Source: WS-2 sp964650245
GTDB lineage: Bacteria > Eisenbacteria > RBG-16-71-46
Length of the DNA: 19,837 nt
NCBI GenBank assembly: GCA_964650245.1
Contig: CAZYQK010000055.1
Coordinates: 1-19,837 of the forward strand
Direction of reading: 5' to 3'
Both the position numbers and the translations under genes were made by a program. Positions 1 through 6,667 of the stretch are shown here, in pieces. Below the pieces are notes generated by a model, which was not told the DNA's origin, searched no databases, and saw nothing but the letters and a program-made list of their open reading frames with translations. Within the stretch, counting starts at the first letter, position 1. Every line of letters begins with the position of its first letter.

Positions 1-1
1 C

Positions 2-784
2 GCGGAAGGCGTGCTCGCGGTGGCCGAGGCCCGCATCGAGGCGGCGCTGCGCGCGGTCTCGGTCGAGCGCGGCGACGATCCGCGCGGCGCCGCGCTGGTG
101 GCCTTCGGCGGCGCGGGCGGGCTTCACGCCTGCCCCCTGGCCGAATCGCTCGGCTGCGAGACGGTGCTGTTCCCGGCGCACGCCGGCGTGCTCTCTGCGC
201 TCGGCGCGCTCGCGGGCGGCTCGCGCCGTGAGCGCAGCCGCTCGGTCCTGCTCGCGGGGGACGATGCCCGCGCCATCGCGCGCGCGCTCCGAACCCTGGA
301 GCGCGAGGTGCGGGCCGAGTTCTCCGCGGCCGAGCGCGGCCGGCTCTCGGTCGAGCGCCGGGCCGAGGTGCGCTACCGCGGCCAGTCGCACGAGCTGTCG
401 CTGACGGCGGAAAAGGGCCTCGCGGAGCGCTTCCATCGCGAGCACCGGCGCCGGTTCGGCTTCGCCGATCGCGCGCGCGAAGTCGAGGTGGTGACGCTGG
501 AGGTGCGAATGGCCACGCCGGACCAGCCGCTCTTCGGTGGCACCCCGCGCGCGGTGCCAGGCAACGCGGTTGGACCCGCGCGCCGCCCGCCGCGCACTCG
601 CGTGCGCGATCGGGGCGCGTGGCTTTCGGCGGCGCTGCTCGACCACGACGCGCTCGCGCCGGGCTCGCGCGTTCGCGGGCCGGCGATCGTCACCCAGTCA
701 GGCGCCACGCTCTGGGTTCCGCCGGGCTGGTCCGGAGCCCTGCATCCGAACCGGACGCTGGTGCTGCGTCGGGGGCGGCGATGA
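2..784 (+). CDS. hyuA: Hydantoinase/oxoprolinase family protein, subunit A (C-terminal part)
   Basis: About 260 C-terminal residues of a HyuA-type subunit; the 5' end lies before the window, so the start is not seen. The family performs ATP-dependent opening of cyclic amides (5-oxoproline, hydantoins) or related ATP-driven reactions such as acetone carboxylation, as a cytoplasmic A/B complex. Family signatures visible are the glycine-rich FGGAGGLHAC block about 35 residues in, followed by AGVLSALGAL, then the C-terminal beta-rich part with RGPAIVTQSGATLWVPPGW. The stop overlaps the ATG of the B subunit (ATGA, 781-784), so the two are translationally coupled. The true substrate cannot be told from this fragment; 5-oxoprolinase, hydantoinase and acetone carboxylase subunits share these motifs. 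Family assignment is secure, specificity is not. Confidence 0.9.
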   Translation, partial: AEGVLAVAEARIEAALRAVSVERGDDPRGAALVAFGGAGGLHACPLAESLGCETVLFPAHAGVLSALGALAGGSRRERSRSVLLAGDDARAIARALRTLEREVRAEFSAAERGRLSVERRAEVRYRGQSHELSLTAEKGLAERFHREHRRRFGFADRAREVEVVTLEVRMATPDQPLFGGTPRAVPGNAVGPARRPPRTRVRDRGAWLSAALLDHDALAPGSRVRGPAIVTQSGATLWVPPGWSGALHPNRTLVLRRGRR

Positions 785-2463
785 GACCGCTCGATGGGGT
801 CACGCTCTCGCTCTACCAGGGTCTGTTCGCGGCCTGCGCCGAAGAGATGGGGGTCACGCTCATGCGCACCGCCCACTCGCCCAACATCAAGGAGCGGCTC
901 GACTACTCGTGCGCGGTGTTCGACGCCCGCGGGCGGCTGGTGGCGCAGGCGGCGCACATCCCGGTTCATCTCGGGAGCCTGCCGCGGGCGGTCGAGGCGG
1001 CGCTGGAGCTGGGGCCGTTCGGACCCGGCGACACCGTGGTGCTCAACGACCCGTTCGCGGGCGGCACGCATCTGCCGGACGTGACGCTGGTCTCGCCGGT
1101 GTTCCTCGCCGGGGCCGGGCGGCCCGATTTCTTCGTGGCGAGCCGCGCGCACCACGCCGACATCGGTGGCGCGGCACCCGGCTCCATGCCGCTCGCTCGC
1201 GAGATCTTCGAGGAAGGCCTGCGCCTGCCGCCGGTGTTCCTGGCGCGGGCGGGAAAGTTGCGGGAGGACGTGCTGCGGCTGGTGCTGGCGAACGTCCGCA
1301 CCCCCGACGAGCGCGGCGCCGATCTCGCGGCACAGCTCGGCGCCCAGTCCACCGGGGCGCGGCGGCTCGAAGCGCTCGGCGCGCGGCGCGGGCGGCCCGA
1401 GCTCAAGCGCGCGGCGGAAGCGCTCATGGATCACGCCGAGCGCTGCGTGCGGGCCGCGCTGCGCCGGTTGCCGCGCGGCACCTTCCGCTTCGAGGATGCG
1501 CTCGACGACGACGGCCTCGGGAGCGGCCCGGTGCGGATCGCTGTCACCCTGACGCTGGGCGGCGGACGGGCGCGCGTGGATTTCGGCGGCTCGAGCGCGC
1601 AGGTGCGCGGACCGGTCAACGCGGTCGAGCCGGTGGCGCTCGCCGCCACATACTACGCGGTGCGCTGCGTGCTGGGCGGCGACTTCCCGGTCAACCACGG
1701 CGCGTTTCGTCCGATCGAGGTGGTGGCGCCGGCGGGCACGGTGGTCAACGCGCGGCCGCCCGCCGCGGTCAGCGCGGGCAACGTCGAGACCTCGCAGCGC
1801 ATCGTGGACGTGGTGCTGGGCGCCTTCGCGCGCGCGCTACCCGGCCGGGTTCCGGCGGCGAGCAGCGGCACCATGAACAACCTGCTGATCGGCGGGCTCG
1901 ACCCGCGCACCGGACGCGCGTTCGCCTATTACGAAACCCTGGGCGGCGGGCACGGCGCCGGTCCGGGATGGCACGGCGCGAGCGCGCTGCAGGCCCACAT
2001 GACCAACACCCGCAACACGCCGATCGAATCGCTGGAGCACGCCTACCCGCTGCGGGTCGTGAGCACCCGGATCCGCCGCGGGAGCGGCGGCCGCGGGCGG
2101 TGGCGCGGCGGCGACGGGCAGGTGCGCGAGATCGAATTGCTGGGCCCGGCGCGGGTGACCGTGATCTCGGACCGGCGCGCGCGTGGACCCTACGGGCTCG
2201 CGGGCGGACTCGCGGGCGCGCCGGGCGTCAACCGCATGCGGCCGCCGGCGCGCGCCGTGCTCAGCTCCGCCGGCACGCGCGCGGTTCGGCGGCGCTCAAC
2301 GCGGCCGCGCGCGCGCGCGCTGCCCTCAAAATTCCAGGTTGACCTCGACACCGGCGCGGTGCTAACCGTCGCCAGCCCCGGTGGCGGCGGGTTCGGTCGT
2401 TCGCCGCGCGCGCGCGCTCCTGGCACGCGCCGCGGAGCCGGTCCCGAACGCCCTCGCGGGTGA
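781..2463 (+). CDS. hyuB: Hydantoinase/oxoprolinase family protein, subunit B
   Basis: A 560-residue HyuB-type subunit, near the usual length for the family, partner of the A subunit upstream in ATP-dependent cyclic-amide hydrolysis. The start is the ATG of the ATGA overlap; an upstream in-frame ATG at 619 would lie inside hyuA and is not credible. Family features visible: the N-terminal MGVTLMRTAHSPNIKERLDYS block (about residues 24-44), HIPVHLGSLPRAV, LNDPFAGGTHLPDV, the ASRAHHADIGG block, the central SAGNVETSQRIVD, and the C-terminal TPGGGGYG equivalent (ASPGGGGFG). Between the GAPGVNRM and LPSKF segments sits an Arg-rich stretch of roughly 27 residues longer than I expect in this family, encoded by a CG-alternating tract. 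The last 20 residues after GGGGFG are Arg/Pro-rich and low complexity. Product family is confident; substrate is unknown. Confidence 0.92.
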   Translation: MRPLDGVTLSLYQGLFAACAEEMGVTLMRTAHSPNIKERLDYSCAVFDARGRLVAQAAHIPVHLGSLPRAVEAALELGPFGPGDTVVLNDPFAGGTHLPDVTLVSPVFLAGAGRPDFFVASRAHHADIGGAAPGSMPLAREIFEEGLRLPPVFLARAGKLREDVLRLVLANVRTPDERGADLAAQLGAQSTGARRLEALGARRGRPELKRAAEALMDHAERCVRAALRRLPRGTFRFEDALDDDGLGSGPVRIAVTLTLGGGRARVDFGGSSAQVRGPVNAVEPVALAATYYAVRCVLGGDFPVNHGAFRPIEVVAPAGTVVNARPPAAVSAGNVETSQRIVDVVLGAFARALPGRVPAASSGTMNNLLIGGLDPRTGRAFAYYETLGGGHGAGPGWHGASALQAHMTNTRNTPIESLEHAYPLRVVSTRIRRGSGGRGRWRGGDGQVREIELLGPARVTVISDRRARGPYGLAGGLAGAPGVNRMRPPARAVLSSAGTRAVRRRSTRPRARALPSKFQVDLDTGAVLTVASPGGGGFGRSPRARAPGTRRGAGPERPRG

Positions 2464-2522
2464 TCGGACCGCGCGTCCCACCGCCGGCCGGTCCGGCCTC
2501 GGGAGACCCTATGGAGGAGCTC

Positions 2523-3770
2523 ATGCGCTGCGTCCTTCGCGCGATTCCGGTCGCGCTGCTGCTGGCCTCGCTCACCGTCCTGCTGCTGCCGCGCCGGGCC
2601 CAGACCGTGCCGCTCTACGCGGCGCGCACCGGGCTCCTGTGCCAGAGCTGCCACTTCGATCCCAACGGTGGCGGTCCGCGCAACGAATTCGGCTTCGCGT
2701 TCGCGAAGAACCGCCACGCGCTCGAGCCCGAGGGCGAGAAGAGCCCGTGGCACGACTTGAACCTGACCAACCGCGTGGGCGAGAACATGCCGCTCTACTT
2801 CGGCGTGAACCAGCGCTTCATGCTGCTCACGAACGCGGTCGTGCTCAAGGATTCGCTCGACCGCTTCGGGTTCTTCAACATGGAGAGCGGGCTCCACCTC
2901 GCGTTCCAGCCGCATGCGAGGCTGACGCTGGTCTACACCACCGACGCTTTCGCCACCGGACCGCGGGCCAACGCCACCTCGAAGGAGGCCTTCGGCATCA
3001 TCGGCGGGCTGCCGCTGAACGGCTACCTCAAGGCCGGCCGCTTTCGCAACCCGTTCGGGCTGCGCATGGACGACCACACGGTCGCGTCGCGGGTCGGCTT
3101 CCTGGACTTCGTGTCGCAGAAATCGTTCCTGCCCTACGACCCGCGTCTCCCCGACATGGGGATCGAGCTGGGCGCCGATCGCTCCGGCCTGTTCGGACGG
3201 GCGTCCTACACCAACGGCCGCGCCAACGTGCTCGGCGCGGGGCCGTTCGCCGAGACCAAGACGCTCAAGCTGGGCTACAACGCGCCCCGCTATCAGAGCG
3301 GGCTCTCGCTCTACGACGACTACGCGAAGGAGCGGCCGGCGTTCTCGTTCCCGCAGCAGAAGCGCGCCACCCGCTGGGGCTACTACGGCATGACCCACTG
3401 GCGCGGGCTCGCGGCGCTGGGCGAGATCGCTGCCGGCACGGACGAAGCTCAGCCCAGCGTGGCCGGCAGGGTCACGGGGATCAAGACCAACCTCACTGCG
3501 GGCTTCGGCGAGCTCAACTACGCGCTGACGCGCTCGGTGAATCTCAGGGCGCGCTACGACTACCTGGTAACCGACCGCAGCTCGATGAGAGCCGTTCGTG
3601 ACAGCGCGACCTTCACCCGCTTCGCACTCGAAGGCGAGTGGGTGCCGGTGCCGTTCGCAGAGCTGCGCTGGGCCCTGCGCCACATCGACTACAACATCGA
3701 CCAGCCGATGGGCCTCATCAAGGTGGACAACGAGAACCAGGCCTATCTCCAGTTCCACTTCTCGTACTAA
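2523..3770 (+). CDS. Fused mono-heme cytochrome c / outer-membrane beta-barrel protein (Cyc2-like architecture)
   Basis: A 415-residue exported protein. The chosen ATG has GGAGGAG (2513-2519) just upstream, and the protein then begins with a clean signal peptide (about residues 1-28, Leu/Val-rich core). An earlier in-frame ATG at 2511 overlaps that ribosome site. A single CxxCH heme-attachment motif (C40, C43, H44) follows, then a short Gly/Pro/Asn-rich segment with His65 and His77 as possible distal heme ligands. The remaining ~330 residues show alternating polar/aromatic strands with Gly/Asp/Asn turns, and the chain ends in Phe-Ser-Tyr, the aromatic C-terminus typical of outer-membrane barrels. 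Known proteins with this order (one heme, then a porin) include the Cyc2 iron oxidases; that functional link is inference from architecture. It follows hyuB by 59 nt, but function suggests a separate role. It could also be a porin-like protein of unknown role with a vestigial heme domain. Confidence 0.72.
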   Translation: MRCVLRAIPVALLLASLTVLLLPRRAQTVPLYAARTGLLCQSCHFDPNGGGPRNEFGFAFAKNRHALEPEGEKSPWHDLNLTNRVGENMPLYFGVNQRFMLLTNAVVLKDSLDRFGFFNMESGLHLAFQPHARLTLVYTTDAFATGPRANATSKEAFGIIGGLPLNGYLKAGRFRNPFGLRMDDHTVASRVGFLDFVSQKSFLPYDPRLPDMGIELGADRSGLFGRASYTNGRANVLGAGPFAETKTLKLGYNAPRYQSGLSLYDDYAKERPAFSFPQQKRATRWGYYGMTHWRGLAALGEIAAGTDEAQPSVAGRVTGIKTNLTAGFGELNYALTRSVNLRARYDYLVTDRSSMRAVRDSATFTRFALEGEWVPVPFAELRWALRHIDYNIDQPMGLIKVDNENQAYLQFHFSY

Positions 3771-3788
3771 GGTCGGCCGCGACGGGTG

Positions 3789-3872
3789 AAGGCCCGGGCG
3801 CGATGCGGGGGCCTTCAGGCCTCATAGAAGCGAACCTTCGGCCTGAAGGCCCCCGCATCGCGCCCGGGCCTT
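3789..3872. repeat. Perfect 33-bp inverted repeat in a convergent gap; possible bidirectional terminator
   Basis: Positions 3789-3821 and 3840-3872 are exact reverse complements (33 bp) with an 18-nt spacer. The left arm begins AAGGCCCGGGCGCGATGCGG. The structure lies 18 nt after the stop of the cytochrome-barrel gene and 7 nt after the stop of the opposite-strand NagZ gene, so it nearly fills the convergent gap. Each arm also holds a smaller palindrome (GGCCTTCAGGCC; GGCCTGAAGGCC). There is no T-tract on either side. It could end transcription from both directions, stabilise 3' ends, or be a mobile palindromic element. The repeat is certain; the role is not. Confidence 0.85.
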
Positions 3873-3879
3873 GCCGGCG

Positions 3880-5322
3880 CTACGCGGGAGTGGCCGTGGC
3901 CTCGCGTCGCGCGAGCGCGAGCCTGCGGGCCAGCACCCGGCGCGTGAGCGGCGTGGCGTCGCACGCCGAGACCCGCAGCGCGGCCTCCGGGAGCGCGTCC
4001 AGGAAGGCGTCGCCCTGGAGCGCGACCAGGACGCACGCGCGCTCCCGGCAGCGCGCGCGCAGGCGCTCGATCTCGCCGGCCGCGAGCGGCACGCGGCTCG
4101 CGATCGCGGTCACCTCGAGCGCCTCGCCCTCGGCCGCGAGTGGCACGCCCAGCGCGGCGAGCTCCTCGCCGAGCGATGGCCCGGGCGCGAACGCCGGCTC
4201 GATGACGCGCCACGGCAGTGCCGCGGCCGCGGCGGGCAGCGTGCCGCGGACCTCGAGCCCGCGCTCGACGATGCGCTCGAGCCGCGCTTCCCAGTCGGGA
4301 GGCGTGAGCGCTTCGAGCGGCGTGGCGAGCGAGGCCGCGTCCGGCTCCGGGTGCGCGCGGTCGAAGGCGGCGAGCCGTGGCCGCGCCTCGTCGAAGCGGG
4401 TGCGGTCGAGCGTTCCGTCCGTCAGCGCGCGCGCCAGCTCGAGGCGCGCGCGCCGCACCGACTCGTCGTGGAAGGCGAACAGCAGCAGATCGCAGCCGGC
4501 TTCGAGCGCGAGGCGAGCCGCGTCGAAGGGCTCTCGCCCAGCGGTGGCACCCTGCATCTCGAGCGCGTCGGTGATGGTGACTCCCGCGAAGCCCAGCCGC
4601 CCGCGCAGCAGGCCGTGGACGATCGCGCGAGAGAACGTGGCGGGCTGCACGGCGTCGAGCGCCGGATAGGAAACGTGCGCCGTCATGACCGCGCCCGCGC
4701 CGCGATTCGCTTCGAAGGGCATGAGCTCGCGGCGCTCGAGCGTGGCGCGGTCGGCGCGGCAGAGCGGAAGCGCCAGATGCGAGTCGAGCTCGGTGTCGCC
4801 GTGACCCGGGAAGTGCTTGAGGCAGGCCGCGACCCCGCCGGCCTCGAGCCCCCGCAACGCCTCGCCCACACTGCGGGCCACGGCCCCGGGATCGGAGCCG
4901 AACGCGCGCGGGCCGATCACGGGGTTGAGCGGCTCGGAATGGACGTCCGCAACCGGCGCGAACACCCAGTCGAGCCCGAGCGCGCGCAGCCGCGTGGCGG
5001 TCACGCGGTGAACCCACTCGATGTCGCCCGGCCTGGCACCGCGGGCGAGCAGCGCGGCGCTGGGTGGCACCGTGAGGTGCGCCGCGAGCTGCGATACGAA
5101 GCCGCCTTCTTCGTCCATCGCGAGCAGGATCCGGCGCGGCCGCGCGAGCCGGCGCAAGCGTGCGGTGAGGCGGCGCAGGTCGTCGAGATCGCGGAAATCG
5201 CGGGCGAAGACGATCACGCCCGCGGGCGGGTAGGCGGCGAAGTCGCGCTCCCACGCGGGCGAGAGGCCGTCCCGGGGCAGCCCGATCACCATGCGCCGCG
5301 CGATGCCGCGCTGGGCGTCCAT
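3880..5322 (-). CDS. nagZ: Glycoside hydrolase family 3 beta-N-acetylglucosaminidase (NagZ-like)
   Basis: A GH3 enzyme that removes terminal N-acetylglucosamine, typically from peptidoglycan fragments during cell-wall recycling. With the ATG at 5322 the product is 480 residues; the reading frame stays open to 5421 but the extra residues are low-complexity and lie in the divergent promoter gap. The catalytic domain (about 10-330) shows DEEGG (70-74), KHFPGHGDT (169-177), the acid/base Asp-His pair D180/H182 of the DSH motif and the nucleophile D252 in TDALEM. The C-terminal 130-150 residues form an additional domain, so the protein is longer than the roughly 340-residue E. coli NagZ and closer to two-domain homologues. 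No signal peptide is evident, which fits a cytoplasmic enzyme. No clear Shine-Dalgarno precedes the start. Its 3' end abuts the long inverted repeat. Confidence 0.9.
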   Translation of the reverse strand: MDAQRGIARRMVIGLPRDGLSPAWERDFAAYPPAGVIVFARDFRDLDDLRRLTARLRRLARPRRILLAMDEEGGFVSQLAAHLTVPPSAALLARGARPGDIEWVHRVTATRLRALGLDWVFAPVADVHSEPLNPVIGPRAFGSDPGAVARSVGEALRGLEAGGVAACLKHFPGHGDTELDSHLALPLCRADRATLERRELMPFEANRGAGAVMTAHVSYPALDAVQPATFSRAIVHGLLRGRLGFAGVTITDALEMQGATAGREPFDAARLALEAGCDLLLFAFHDESVRRARLELARALTDGTLDRTRFDEARPRLAAFDRAHPEPDAASLATPLEALTPPDWEARLERIVERGLEVRGTLPAAAAALPWRVIEPAFAPGPSLGEELAALGVPLAAEGEALEVTAIASRVPLAAGEIERLRARCRERACVLVALQGDAFLDALPEAALRVSACDATPLTRRVLARRLALARREATATPA

Positions 5323-5331
5323 GCCGCAGCA

Positions 5332-5360
5332 CGGTGGCGGAGGTGTGGCGGGGATGTCAA
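5332..5360 (-). promoter_or_regulatory. Possible promoter for the NagZ-like gene
   Basis: The minus strand carries an exact TTGACA (5360-5355) in the 146-nt divergent gap. At 17-18 nt downstream the -10 region is poor (CACCGT). The predicted start of transcription would fall almost on the ATG at 5322, consistent with the absence of a ribosome-binding site. The -35 match is real; the promoter call is tentative. Confidence 0.3.
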
Positions 5361-5429
5361 CCGGTGGCGCTATCGCGGGACGGCGCCCCCATCGGTGCCG
5401 CGAAACCCGCCGCCCGTGCAAATCGCATG

Positions 5430-5458
5430 TTGGGAGCGCCCGCGGCCGGGGGTAGACT
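5430..5458 (+). promoter_or_regulatory. Candidate sigma-70-type promoter for the aminotransferase
   Basis: TTGGGA (5430-5435), a 17-nt spacer and TAGACT (5453-5458) make a plausible -35/-10 pair in the divergent gap. The expected transcription start is near 5465, only about 4 nt before the ATG at 5469, so the mRNA would be close to leaderless. No Shine-Dalgarno sequence is seen before that ATG. Confidence 0.4.
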
Positions 5459-5468
5459 CGATGGTCCC

Positions 5469-6644
5469 ATGAGAACGCTGGTCTCCCACCGCAGCACGCT
5501 CTTCACCGAATCGGTCATCCGCGAGATGACCCGGCTCTGCCAGCAGCACGATGGCGTCAACCTGGCGCAGGGCTTTCCCGACTTTCCGGCGCCCGACTCG
5601 ATCAAGGAGGAGGCCGCGCGCGCGGTGCGCGCCGACGTCAACCAGTACGCCATCACGTGGGGTGCGAGGCGCCTGCGCGAGGCGCTGGCCGCCAAGACCG
5701 CCCGCTTCACCGGCCTCGAGTACGATCCCGAGACCGAGATCACGGTGTGCTGCGGCGCGACCGAGTGCATGGCCGCGACCCTGATGGCGCTGGTGAACCC
5801 GGGCGAGGAGGTCATCGTCTTCGAGCCGTTCTACGAGAACTACGGTCCGGACGCGGTCCTGTGCGGGGCGAGCCCGCGCTTCGTCCGGCTGCGCGAGCCC
5901 GACTGGCGCTACGACCCGGTGGAGCTGGAAAAGTCTTTCAGCAACCGCACCAAGGCGATCGTCATCAATACGCCCAACAATCCCACCGGCAAGGTGTTCA
6001 CCCGCGACGAACTCGCTCACATCGCCGCCCTGTGCCGGAAGTGGGACGTGGTCGCGATCACCGACGAGATCTACGAGCACATCCTCTACGACGGCGCGCA
6101 GCACATCCCGCTCGCGACGCTGGAGGGCATGCGGGAGCGCACCGTGACCATCAGCGGAGCCTCGAAGACCTACAGCGTCACCGGCTGGCGCATCGGCTGG
6201 TGCCTGGCGCCGCCGGCGCTGACCGCGGCGATCCGCAAGGTTCACGACTTCCTGACGGTGGGAGCACCCGCGCCGCTGCAGGAGGCGGCGGCCCTGGCGC
6301 TGGAGTCGCCGGTGGGCTATTACACCAAACTCGCCGACAGCTACCGCGAGCGGCGCGACTACCTGGTCCCGGCGCTCGAGGCTGCCGGGTTTCGGGCGTT
6401 CACCCCGCGCGGGGCCTACTACGTGATGACCGACATCTCGGGATTCGGCGCCCCCGACGACGTGAGCTTCGCCCGCGGCCTGGTCGCGGGCGTGGGCGTG
6501 GCGGCGGTGCCGGGCTCGAGCTTCTACTCCGATCCTGCGGCGGGGCGGCAGCGGCTGCGCTTCCACTTCGCTCGCCGACGTGAAACACTCGAAGCGGCCG
6601 TGGAGCGGTTGAGCCGGCTCAAGGCTCGCGCTCCCGCGGTCTAG
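5469..6644 (+). CDS. PLP-dependent class I aminotransferase (methionine/kynurenine aminotransferase-like)
   Basis: A 391-residue fold-type I aminotransferase, the usual length. It transfers an amino group from an amino acid to a 2-oxo acid through pyridoxal phosphate in the cytoplasm. Visible motifs: NLAQGFPDFPAP (31-42), typical of the kynurenine/methionine aminotransferase branch; GATE (97-100) in the PLP phosphate region; NTPNNPTGKV (168-177) with the PLP-contacting Asn; D199 and Y202 in TDEIYEH; the Schiff-base lysine K233 in SGASKTYSVTGWRIGW; and a C-terminal RLRFHFA segment carrying the substrate-carboxylate Arg. The ATG at 5469 begins the conserved protein; residues encoded upstream in the same frame are not homologous. 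A three-codon frame (ATG at 5461, Met-Val-Pro) ends in a TGA that overlaps this ATG. The protease gene follows after 23 nt, so the two may be cotranscribed. Substrate is not determined. Confidence 0.92.
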   Translation: MRTLVSHRSTLFTESVIREMTRLCQQHDGVNLAQGFPDFPAPDSIKEEAARAVRADVNQYAITWGARRLREALAAKTARFTGLEYDPETEITVCCGATECMAATLMALVNPGEEVIVFEPFYENYGPDAVLCGASPRFVRLREPDWRYDPVELEKSFSNRTKAIVINTPNNPTGKVFTRDELAHIAALCRKWDVVAITDEIYEHILYDGAQHIPLATLEGMRERTVTISGASKTYSVTGWRIGWCLAPPALTAAIRKVHDFLTVGAPAPLQEAAALALESPVGYYTKLADSYRERRDYLVPALEAAGFRAFTPRGAYYVMTDISGFGAPDDVSFARGLVAGVGVAAVPGSSFYSDPAAGRQRLRFHFARRRETLEAAVERLSRLKARAPAV

Positions 6645-6667
6645 ACCCTCCACACCCGGGGACCTCC

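Noticed and set aside
2190..3758. A 522-codon open frame on the - strand opposite the cytochrome-barrel gene
   Set aside because: It has no recognisable domain and lies antisense to a gene with a clean signal peptide and heme motif.
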